This document shows positions 1 through 7,675 of a stretch of DNA of 64,000 nt, piece after piece. Positions within the stretch are counted from its first letter, which is position 1. The number at the start of each line of letters is the position of its first letter. Source of the stretch: UBA1413 sp964552955 (GTDB taxonomy: Bacteria; Bacteroidota; Bacteroidia; Bacteroidales; Prolixibacteraceae); contig CAZKIU010000012.1 in assembly GCA_964552955.1 (NCBI GenBank), positions 24,060-88,059 of the forward strand, read 5' to 3'. Position numbers and translations under genes: made by a program. The notes beneath the pieces are model-generated. The model saw only the letters and a program-made list of their open reading frames with translations, did not search any database and was not told where the DNA came from.

Positions 1-2445
1 TCCGATTTTGACCAGAAACGCCCTTACTGGGAAAAAGATCCCCTTCAGATGCTCCAGTCCATCGCGCTCTCTCCCGACGGGAAGAGTCTCCTTCTGACCG
101 CCAGGGGCAGAATCTTCTCGACGCCGGTCACCGGTGGCCGCTGGGCCGAAATCACCCGCCACCAGGGCGTCCGCTTCCGCTCGGCAAAATACCTGGGTAA
201 CGAGGGGGAGATCGCCTTCCTCTCCGATCAGTCGGGAGAAGTAGAGCTCTGGAAAACTTCTGTCTCAGGAGGGGCTGAACCCCGGCAGCTTACCTCCGGA
301 AGCAAAGTGCTTATCATGGATTTCTACCCATCACCCGATGGAAAATATATTGCCTATACCGAAAAGGATTATGCCCTCCGGCTCTGGGACGCCGCCACGG
401 GTACCTCCCGCGAAATCGACCGCGACGAAATCGGGGGCATGGAAGATGTGACCTGGTCGGCCGACAGCAAATGGCTCACCTGGGCCGACCCAGCCCCCAA
501 CCGGATCCCCCGTATTAAAGTGATGAACGTGACCTCCGGCTTCTCCTTTTACCTCACCAGCGACCGATTCGACAGTTATGACCCGCTCTTCAGCCGTGAT
601 GGTAAATGGCTCTATTTTATCAGCGACCGGACGTTCAACAGTGTGGTGGGGAGTCCCTGGGGCCCGCGCCAGCCTGAACCCTACTATAACAAAACCGCAA
701 AAATATACCAGCTGGCCTTATACGATTCCCTGCGATCCCCGTTCATGGCGCCCGATGAACTCCATCCCGACACCGACACCGAAAAGAACGGAGATCCGGC
801 CGCCAAAACCGCTGAGGCAAAACCATCGCTTCCTGGAAAAAAGAAAGAGACCCCTTCCGCCTCAAAAGAAGACAAGAGCCAGGCCCTGCCCGACATGGAG
901 GGGGCCCCCGGCCGGCTCCTTGAAGTGCCGCTGCCTGCCGACAATATCTCCTCCCTGGGCATCACCTCCAGCCACCTCTATTGGATCCAGAGCGATATGA
1001 ACGATCGCCGCAACCGCAAGCTGATGGCCATGGAAATCACCGGTAAGCCCAACAATAAACCTGTGGAAATCGCCGACATGGTGATGCAGTACCAGATCTC
1101 GGCCGATGGTAAAAAACTGTTGATCCGCAAGAGCGACGGCATTTGGGTGACCGCTGCCGATGGCAAAAAAAGTGAACTCAAAGAGGGGAAAATCAACCTC
1201 CGCGATTGGGTCTTCAGGATTGATCCGCAGGAAGACCGCCGCCAGATGTTGGTCGATGCCTGGCGCCTCGAACGCGACTATTTCTACGATAAAAACATGC
1301 ACGGCGTCGACTGGCCCGCCGTCCTCGACCGTCACTTGCCCCTCCTGGAGCGCGTCACCGACCGCTATGAACTCGACGACCTGCTGATCAGCATGGTTTC
1401 CGAACTCTCAGCACTCCACACCTTCGTCTACGGCGGCCAGAAACGCGAGACTCCCGAGGATATCGCCCCCGCCTCCCTGGGCGCCCGCCTGCATAAAGAT
1501 ACGCTGCAAGGGGGCTATGTCATCGACCATATCTTCAAAGGCGACCCCGACCTCCCGGAACAGTATGCCCCTTTGGCCCAACCCCATATGAAAATCAGCG
1601 AAGGCGACGTGATCCTCCGCATCAACGGTATCGAAACCCTTACCGTGGAACATATCAACCGGCTGCTTGATAAAAAGGAGGGTCAGGAGGTGCGGCTCTC
1701 ACTGAAGAATGGTTCTGGAAAAGCGTATGATGAAATCGTCAAACCGGTGAGTATGTCAGCCGATGCCGGATTACGCTACAATGAGTGGGAGTACACCCGG
1801 CGGCTCGAAACCGAAGAGAAGGGTGGGGGACGTATCGGTTATCTCCATCTGCGCGCCATGGGTGGCGACAACTTCCAGGAGTTTGTAAAAGGTTATTATC
1901 CCGTGTTTCACCGCGAAGGATTGATCATCGATGTGCGCAACAACCGCGGTGGAAATATCGACAGCTGGATTCTGAACCGGTTGCTGCGTAAAGCCTGGTT
2001 TTACTGGCAGTCGCGGGCTGGCATCCCTTACTGGAACATGCAATATGCCTTCCGGGGTCATATCGTGGTCCTCTGCAACGAATCCACGGCTTCCGACGGT
2101 GAAGCCTTCGCGGAAGGCATCAAGCAGCTCGACCTGGGAGAGGTCATCGGCACCCGTACCTGGGGCGGCGAAATCTGGCTCTCCTCCAGCAACCGGCTGG
2201 TCGACGGCGGCATCGCCACAGCCTCCGAAATGGGAGTCTATACCGATCAGGGCGATTGGATCATCGAAGGACATGGTGTCGATCCCGACCAGGTGGTCGA
2301 CAACCTCCCATTTGCGACGTTTAACGGTCACGATGCCCAGCTCGAAGCCGCCATCTCCTTCCTTAAAAGAAAAATGGAGGAGCAACCTGTGACCGTCCCG
2401 CCTTTCCCGCCTATGCCCGACAAATCATTCAAATATTCCTATTGA
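1..2445 (+). CDS. Tricorn-type S41 protease, 5'-truncated by the window edge
   Basis: The reading frame is open from base 1, so the N-terminus (signal peptide and first propeller blades) lies outside; 814 codons are present. The order seen is TolB/WD40-like beta-propeller repeats, a charged Lys/Glu/Pro linker (bases 780-900), a PDZ-like domain (about 1460-1750) and a C-terminal S41 tail-specific protease domain. Tricorn catalytic signatures are visible: SALH near base 1410 (Ser-His pair), NRGGN near 1945, STASDGEAFAEG near 2085 (nucleophile Ser) and ASEMGVY near 2225 (Glu), followed by EGHGVDPD. Archaeal tricorn degrades oligopeptides; the bacterial homologues are presumed envelope peptidases of unknown substrate. 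It converges with mnmE, 69 bases apart. Confidence 0.93.
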   Translation, partial: SDFDQKRPYWEKDPLQMLQSIALSPDGKSLLLTARGRIFSTPVTGGRWAEITRHQGVRFRSAKYLGNEGEIAFLSDQSGEVELWKTSVSGGAEPRQLTSGSKVLIMDFYPSPDGKYIAYTEKDYALRLWDAATGTSREIDRDEIGGMEDVTWSADSKWLTWADPAPNRIPRIKVMNVTSGFSFYLTSDRFDSYDPLFSRDGKWLYFISDRTFNSVVGSPWGPRQPEPYYNKTAKIYQLALYDSLRSPFMAPDELHPDTDTEKNGDPAAKTAEAKPSLPGKKKETPSASKEDKSQALPDMEGAPGRLLEVPLPADNISSLGITSSHLYWIQSDMNDRRNRKLMAMEITGKPNNKPVEIADMVMQYQISADGKKLLIRKSDGIWVTAADGKKSELKEGKINLRDWVFRIDPQEDRRQMLVDAWRLERDYFYDKNMHGVDWPAVLDRHLPLLERVTDRYELDDLLISMVSELSALHTFVYGGQKRETPEDIAPASLGARLHKDTLQGGYVIDHIFKGDPDLPEQYAPLAQPHMKISEGDVILRINGIETLTVEHINRLLDKKEGQEVRLSLKNGSGKAYDEIVKPVSMSADAGLRYNEWEYTRRLETEEKGGGRIGYLHLRAMGGDNFQEFVKGYYPVFHREGLIIDVRNNRGGNIDSWILNRLLRKAWFYWQSRAGIPYWNMQYAFRGHIVVLCNESTASDGEAFAEGIKQLDLGEVIGTRTWGGEIWLSSSNRLVDGGIATASEMGVYTDQGDWIIEGHGVDPDQVVDNLPFATFNGHDAQLEAAISFLKRKMEEQPVTVPPFPPMPDKSFKYSY

Positions 2446-2514
2446 CAGGTTAGGTCTCAGATCGGATCATGCCTGCATGGTGGAACACTCCGTCCTGCAC
2501 CCTGGATCAATGGA

Positions 2515-3909
2515 TTATTTGCCGATACAGAAATTCTTGAAGATATATCCCAGGACCTCGTCCTCGGTGATATCACCGGTGATGCTTCCCAAATACCAGA
2601 GGCACTCCCTGATATCCTGTGCCAGCAGGTCGCCGGGAATGAGATCATCGAGTCCCGTCTGCACCCTGAGGATGGCTTCCCGCGCGTGGATCAGTGCCTC
2701 GTAATGGCGCAGATTGCTGATAATGACGTCGTTGGCACCTATCTTATTAACCGCCAGGGTCTCCTGCATCCGCTCTATCAGTGCGCTGAGGTTCTCCCTG
2801 TTCTTGGCCGAAATAAAAACCAGATCTTCGTTCTCCCTCAGGGGCATAGCCCTCAGGGCAGCTGCCGTCTCCGGCAGTTGCCGGTCGGCTTTGTTGGCTG
2901 TGATGATCAGGTGCTGCTGCTCAAGATGACCGCGGATCTCCCCGATCAGTCGTTCCACAGCCGGCCAGGGGGTGGTGAGGTCCACCACCAGCAAAACAAT
3001 CTCGGCCTGTCGCAGCTTGCTGAAAGTACGCTCGATGCCCATCGTCTCAATGGTATCTTCGGTCTCCCTGATCCCCGCTGTGTCGAAAAAGCGGAAGGCC
3101 GTTCCGTGGATATTGACCACATCCTCGATGACATCACGTGTAGTGCCATGGATGTCGCTCACCAGGGCCTTCTCCTCGTTCAGCAGGGCATTCAGAAGGG
3201 TAGACTTGCCCACATTGGTCTCCCCGGCGATCACCACGGGAATCCCATTTTTGATGGCATTCCCCAGCCGGAAGGAACCGGCCAGCCGCGAGAGCAGGGT
3301 TTCTATTTCAATGGTCAGCCGGCGCAGCGCCCCACGATCGGCGAATTCAACCTCTTCCTCGCTGAAATCGAGTTCCAGTTCGACCAGCGCCGTGAACCGC
3401 AGCAACTGCTCCCGGAGATGCCGGATCTCCATGGAGAAACCTCCCCGCATCTGGTGCAGGGCGATACGGTGGGCCGCCTCGTTGGTCGAGGCTATCAGGT
3501 CGGCCACGGCCTCCGCCTGGCTCAGATCCATCCGCCCGTTGAGAAACGCCCGCTGGGTAAACTCCCCCGGGGCGGCCAGATGGGCTCCCCTGCCGATCAG
3601 CAACTCCAGGATACGCTGCTGCAGGTAGAGAGAACCATGACACGATATCTCCACCACATCCTCCCCAGTATAACTATGGGGTGCCCTGAACAAGGCCACC
3701 ACCACTTCGTCGATCTCCTGCCCGCTATCGGCGATCCACCCCACGTGCAAGCTCCGCGGCGGCCGCCCGCCCAGAGGCCCCTGCCCCCCACGGGGCCTGA
3801 ATATCCCTTCCACCAGGGCTATCGCCTCCGGCCCCGACAACCGGATCACCGCAATACCCCCGCTCCCCGGCGGCGTCGATATCGCACAAATCGTCGTTGA
3901 TCCTCTCAT
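2515..3909 (-). CDS. mnmE: tRNA modification GTPase MnmE (TrmE)
   Basis: A 464-residue protein that, with MnmG, installs the 5-carboxymethylaminomethyl group on wobble uridine of certain tRNAs. Order: N-terminal tetrahydrofolate-binding domain (about 1-120), helical domain, inserted Ras-like G domain with GETNVGKS (229-236), TTRD (256-259), DTAG (276-279) and a later NKAD, then the diagnostic C-terminal CIGK. I chose the ATG at 3909 because MRGSTTICAISTPPGSGG is the family's usual N-terminus; the frame stays open 97 codons upstream but that part resembles nothing and would overlap the divergent sirtuin promoter. A purine-rich AAGGAAGGAA precedes the start. No mnmG is nearby. Confidence 0.97.
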   Translation of the reverse strand: MRGSTTICAISTPPGSGGIAVIRLSGPEAIALVEGIFRPRGGQGPLGGRPPRSLHVGWIADSGQEIDEVVVALFRAPHSYTGEDVVEISCHGSLYLQQRILELLIGRGAHLAAPGEFTQRAFLNGRMDLSQAEAVADLIASTNEAAHRIALHQMRGGFSMEIRHLREQLLRFTALVELELDFSEEEVEFADRGALRRLTIEIETLLSRLAGSFRLGNAIKNGIPVVIAGETNVGKSTLLNALLNEEKALVSDIHGTTRDVIEDVVNIHGTAFRFFDTAGIRETEDTIETMGIERTFSKLRQAEIVLLVVDLTTPWPAVERLIGEIRGHLEQQHLIITANKADRQLPETAAALRAMPLRENEDLVFISAKNRENLSALIERMQETLAVNKIGANDVIISNLRHYEALIHAREAILRVQTGLDDLIPGDLLAQDIRECLWYLGSITGDITEDEVLGYIFKNFCIGK

Positions 3910-4010
3910 GTTCCTTCCTTTAAGGTTCAAAATTAGCCTTTCCTGTCCATCAAAATTAAGCTTTCCTGAAGAGATGAAAAGAAAATAGGGCTCGGTTTCC
4001 AAAACAATAT

Positions 4011-4018
4011 TATTTTTG
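4011..4018 (+). promoter_or_regulatory. Bacteroidota -7 element (TATTTTTG) of the sirtuin gene
   Basis: Perfect TANNTTTG match. It lies only 3 bases before the first ATG (4022) and 24 before the second (4043), which argues for the second as the translated start. Confidence 0.5.
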
Positions 4019-4042
4019 TTCATGACCGATCCGGACGAATTT

Positions 4043-4786
4043 ATGAAAAACAATATTGAACTGGCTGCCAGCAAGCTTAGACAATCCTCTTTTAATATGG
4101 CCTTTACCGGGGCCGGCATCAGCGTAGAAAGTGGCATCCCGCCCTTCAGGGGAGTCGATGGCTTGTGGAACCGGTATGAACCTGAGGTTCTGGATATCAA
4201 CTATTTCCTGGAACATGGTGACCTATGCTGGCCCACAATCAGGGAAATTTTCTACGACCATTTTGGGAAGGCACAACCCAACGGGGCCCATCTGGCTCTG
4301 GCCGCCATGGAAGAACGGGGATGGTTGCATGCCATCGTCACCCAAAATATCGACAACCTCCACCAAAAGGCAGGAAGCCATAAAGTCTATGAATTCCATG
4401 GTGGCTCCCAACGCCTGGTCTGCCCCAAATGCTCCACCTCCTTTCCCGTCGAGGAGTGCGACCTGCAAAACCTCCCTCCCAGATGCCCCTATGACCAGCA
4501 AATCCTCAAACCTGATTTCGTCTTCTTCGGGGAGGGTATCCCCACAGAAGCCTGGAACCTCTCCTTCGACAGCGCCGCTCAATGTGAAGTTTGCCTGATC
4601 ATCGGCTCCACGGGTGAGGTCGTCCCCGCTTCCTTCGTGCCCAAAAAAGCCCGCGACCGGGGAGCCTTCATCATAGAGGTCAACCCCGAACGCTCCCAAT
4701 TCACCGACAGCATCACCGACCTCTGGCTCAAGGGAAAAGCCGGCGACCTCCTGCCTCAACTCCTGATGGAGATGAAAAAAATCTAG
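4043..4786 (+). CDS. SIR2 family NAD-dependent protein deacylase
   Basis: A 247-residue sirtuin that removes acyl groups from lysines using NAD+. Visible motifs: GAGIS with ESGIPPFRG (NAD binding), TQNIDNLH, and the catalytic His in EFHGG. The zinc ribbon has CPKC but the second pair reads CPYD, so the fourth cysteine is replaced by Asp (codons around 4483-4494). An earlier in-frame ATG at 4022 and a TTG at 4016 exist; I prefer 4043 (MKNNIELAASKL) because it fits the family's N-terminus and because the -7 element ends at 4018. Divergent from mnmE. Substrates cannot be told from sequence. Confidence 0.9.
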   Translation: MKNNIELAASKLRQSSFNMAFTGAGISVESGIPPFRGVDGLWNRYEPEVLDINYFLEHGDLCWPTIREIFYDHFGKAQPNGAHLALAAMEERGWLHAIVTQNIDNLHQKAGSHKVYEFHGGSQRLVCPKCSTSFPVEECDLQNLPPRCPYDQQILKPDFVFFGEGIPTEAWNLSFDSAAQCEVCLIIGSTGEVVPASFVPKKARDRGAFIIEVNPERSQFTDSITDLWLKGKAGDLLPQLLMEMKKI

Positions 4787-4893
4787 CCCCCGTCGCTCCG
4801 GTTGGGTTATCCTCCTTCCCCGGGAATCGCCTTACCTCCTTGGCCAACATGGTCCCTCCATGTCCCAAGGGGCGTTTCGTATCACTTTTTATA

Positions 4894-4901
4894 TAACTTT
4901 G
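4894..4901 (+). promoter_or_regulatory. -7 element (TAACTTTG) of fabG
   Basis: TANNTTTG match 22 bases before the fabG ATG; the -33 region is weak (GTTTCG). Confidence 0.5.
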
Positions 4902-4923
4902 CAAAATATAAAGAGTTATAAGT

Positions 4924-5670
4924 ATGCATTTACTGGAAGGAAAAACAGCCATCGTAACGGGAGCTTCCCGGGGAATTGGGAAAGCCATCGCGTTGAAATT
5001 TGCCTCAGAAGGGTGTCAGATTGCCTTCACCGACCTGTTCAGGGATGAGAATATGGTCAACACGGAGAATGAACTCCTGGCACTGGGTGTGAAAGCCAGG
5101 GGATATGCCTCCAATGCCGCCGATTTTGCCGATACCGACAGGGTGGTCAACGAGATCGTGGCCGATTTCGGAGCCGCCGACATTCTGGTCAACAACGCCG
5201 GAATTACCAAAGATACGCTGCTGATGCGGATGTCAGAGGAACAATGGGATGCCGTCATCAATGTAAACCTCAAGTCGGTATTTAACTTCACCAAAGCAGT
5301 ACAGAAAACCATGCTGAAGCAGCGGGGAGGGTCCATCATCAACATGAGCTCTGTGGTGGGTGTCAGCGGGAATGCCGGCCAGGCCAACTATTCCGCTTCC
5401 AAGGCAGGGATCATCGGCTTTACCAAATCGATCGCCCGCGAACTGGGCTCCCGCGGCATCCGCTCCAATGCCATCGCCCCCGGTTTTATCATTACCGAGA
5501 TGACGGCCAAAATCCCCGAAGAGGCGCGCAAACAGTGGGAAGATTCTATCCCGATGAAAAGGGGAGGGACCCCCGAAGAGGTGGCCAAGGTCGCCCTCTT
5601 CCTAGCTTCTGACCTCTCTTCGTATGTCAGCGGACAGGTCATCAGCGTCTGCGGCGCCATGAAAACCTGA
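4924..5670 (+). CDS. fabG: 3-oxoacyl-[acyl-carrier-protein] reductase FabG
   Basis: A 248-residue short-chain dehydrogenase that reduces 3-oxoacyl-ACP with NADPH in fatty-acid elongation. The Rossmann cofactor motif TGASRGIG is at 12-19, NNAG at 90-93, and the catalytic triad Ser143/Tyr156/Lys160 lies in SSVVGVSGNAGQANYSASK. Length and the GGQAN-like active-site context match FabG rather than a sugar dehydrogenase. The gene stands alone, away from a fab cluster, with its own -7 element; the assignment to FabG rather than another SDR therefore rests on sequence, not context. Confidence 0.9.
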   Translation: MHLLEGKTAIVTGASRGIGKAIALKFASEGCQIAFTDLFRDENMVNTENELLALGVKARGYASNAADFADTDRVVNEIVADFGAADILVNNAGITKDTLLMRMSEEQWDAVINVNLKSVFNFTKAVQKTMLKQRGGSIINMSSVVGVSGNAGQANYSASKAGIIGFTKSIARELGSRGIRSNAIAPGFIITEMTAKIPEEARKQWEDSIPMKRGGTPEEVAKVALFLASDLSSYVSGQVISVCGAMKT

Positions 5671-5757
5671 CCTGCTTCCTGACCGAAAAAAACCACCGGC
5701 GCGTGCGGTAGTTCCGGAAAAAAGAACTAAATTGGTAATTATTAACTGGGCTACTTC

Positions 5758-7653
5758 ATGTCAAAAAGACCGCTGTCTTACCGGTTGGGTTTATATATCT
5801 CTGTTGCTGTCCTGTTCGTCTATTCCCTTTTCATCATCTGGGTCTATAAGTACAACTACATGCTGGCAGAAAGGGATGCCTTGAACAAGGCCCTTACCAT
5901 CAATAATTCCATTGTCAATGTGGTCAGGGAGAAAATTATCTCCACCCAGGAGATCGCTGCTAACATGGCCGCCCAGATCCCTTTTTTTTACCTCCATGAA
6001 AAAACCAGTTGGTTCCTCCAAAGGGTCATGGAAAAATACCCGTTCATCTGGTCGGTGAGGATCCATATGAAACCTTTTCATCAGGATAAGGGAATCATCC
6101 TGCTGACCGTGCATGACGATTCTATCCGATATTTTACCAGTGAACCCCCCGAATTTCAGATGTGTCTGGAAGAGCTGGAGGCCCTCCAGGCTCCACTGGC
6201 CTCGGGAAAACCTTTCTGGACAGAGCCCTTCCGGTGCACCGCCAACCAGACCATCCTGTCGGTTTATTATCACCCTATCGTTCAGTTAAGCCCCACCGGC
6301 GATACTCTGATGACAGGGTTTGTCTCCTGCCAGATCTCCCTGGCCTTCCTGAGCGACCTGATCAATGAGGTCCCCAAAGGAAATGGATTTGCCTTTCTGA
6401 TTTCCGACAAAGGAACCTATATCACCCACCCGCTGAAGGAGTTTGTGCTCACCCGTAACATCTATAGGTTACCCCGCGAAATATTACCCCAGGATTCAGC
6501 CGAAATCGCTACAAAGTTTGTAAAAAACCAACAACCGGTCACCGTCTTCCCCTTTCCGCTGAATTACCAGAAATCCTGGGCTTACCCCACCCTGATTCCT
6601 GAGAATGGATGGATCATGGCCTTCGTCATGCCCTACAAGGAGTTCTACAAAGACCTGAAGCTGCTGCTCTTCAGAATGGTGGCGGTCTCTTTTCTTGTGG
6701 CCCTCCTGATTTTTTACCTGGTATTTGCTATCTCCCGCAGGGTGATGCAACCTATTTCCAAGATAAGCAAAGAGTTACATACTTTCAGTATCGAGAAACT
6801 GGACCCCGGCTCGGGACAGAACAACGAAACGGTCCTGCTCCAGGACAGCCTGGAGCGCCTCCGAAACCAATATGAAAAAAACCTGCAGAGCGAAAAGGAA
6901 ATTCGTCAGCGCCGTGAAAGGTTGCGTGCCGATATGCAACTGGCTGCCGAAATCCAGGCCAGCTTCATTCCCCCTTCGGGCAACCATTTCCTGCATGATG
7001 CCGGACTTTCCCTCCATGCCGTCTACAAACCCATGCTGATGGTCAGCGGTGACCTCTTTGACTTCTTCATGATCAGCGACCACAAAATGCTCATTACCAT
7101 CGGCGACGTCTCCGGAGATGGCATTCCTGCCGCTCTCTTTATGGGTGTAGCCCATACCCATATTAAAAGCCATGCTTTCGACGGCGACTCAAAAGACATT
7201 GTAGGTAAAGTTAATAAGTTGCTTTGCAAGAACAACACCAACCAGTTCTTCCTCTCCCTGTTCCTGGGGATCCTCGACCTGGAAAGCGACACGCTGAATT
7301 ACTGTAATGCAGGCCACACACCCACCTTCCTGGTCCAGCAAACGGGCAGGGTCAAGGAACTGGGCGACCCACACGGCCTCCCTCTGGGCCTCTATCCCGA
7401 CCGGGGGTATAAAGACAACAACGTGAAATTCTCCAAAGGAGACCTGCTGATCCTTTATACCGACGGCCTCTCAGAACAAATCAATGAAGCGGGTGATTTC
7501 TTCGGGACCGATAATTTCTACAGGGTTTTTGACAAGGTGAAAAACCATTCTTCCGAGGAGGTCGCCGCAATGATCCTCCATGAAGTCAATCATTTCGCTG
7601 GCGCCTCCGCCCAAAGCGATGACCTGAGTCTGCTCGTCCTTAAATACCAATAA
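5758..7653 (+). CDS. Membrane-bound SpoIIE-type PP2C serine phosphatase with periplasmic sensor
   Basis: A 631-residue protein. TM helix 1 is at about 10-29, a large extracytoplasmic Cache-like region spans about 40-298 (with YYHPI and GNGFAFLISDKGTYITHP, typical of double-Cache folds), TM2 is at about 302-325, a HAMP-like stretch follows (SRRVMQPISKISKEL), then a short coiled coil and a SpoIIE/PP2C domain from about 390. Metal-binding acidic motifs are GDLFDFF (431-437), GDVSGDG (449-455) and YTDGLSE. Such proteins dephosphorylate anti-sigma-factor antagonists in partner-switching cascades; no STAS or anti-sigma gene is adjacent, so its partner is unknown. The ligand is also unknown. Confidence 0.9.
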   Translation: MSKRPLSYRLGLYISVAVLFVYSLFIIWVYKYNYMLAERDALNKALTINNSIVNVVREKIISTQEIAANMAAQIPFFYLHEKTSWFLQRVMEKYPFIWSVRIHMKPFHQDKGIILLTVHDDSIRYFTSEPPEFQMCLEELEALQAPLASGKPFWTEPFRCTANQTILSVYYHPIVQLSPTGDTLMTGFVSCQISLAFLSDLINEVPKGNGFAFLISDKGTYITHPLKEFVLTRNIYRLPREILPQDSAEIATKFVKNQQPVTVFPFPLNYQKSWAYPTLIPENGWIMAFVMPYKEFYKDLKLLLFRMVAVSFLVALLIFYLVFAISRRVMQPISKISKELHTFSIEKLDPGSGQNNETVLLQDSLERLRNQYEKNLQSEKEIRQRRERLRADMQLAAEIQASFIPPSGNHFLHDAGLSLHAVYKPMLMVSGDLFDFFMISDHKMLITIGDVSGDGIPAALFMGVAHTHIKSHAFDGDSKDIVGKVNKLLCKNNTNQFFLSLFLGILDLESDTLNYCNAGHTPTFLVQQTGRVKELGDPHGLPLGLYPDRGYKDNNVKFSKGDLLILYTDGLSEQINEAGDFFGTDNFYRVFDKVKNHSSEEVAAMILHEVNHFAGASAQSDDLSLLVLKYQ

Positions 7654-7675
7654 ACCGGAAGCTTCAGGATAGCGA

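Noticed and set aside
2686..3900. Long open frame (404 codons) antisense to mnmE
   Set aside because: mnmE on the other strand has complete family motifs; the antisense frame has no recognisable domain and results from codon bias.
4728..4988. Minus-strand open frame across the SIR2-fabG gap
   Set aside because: Overlaps both flanking genes and the fabG promoter, and has no recognisable domain.
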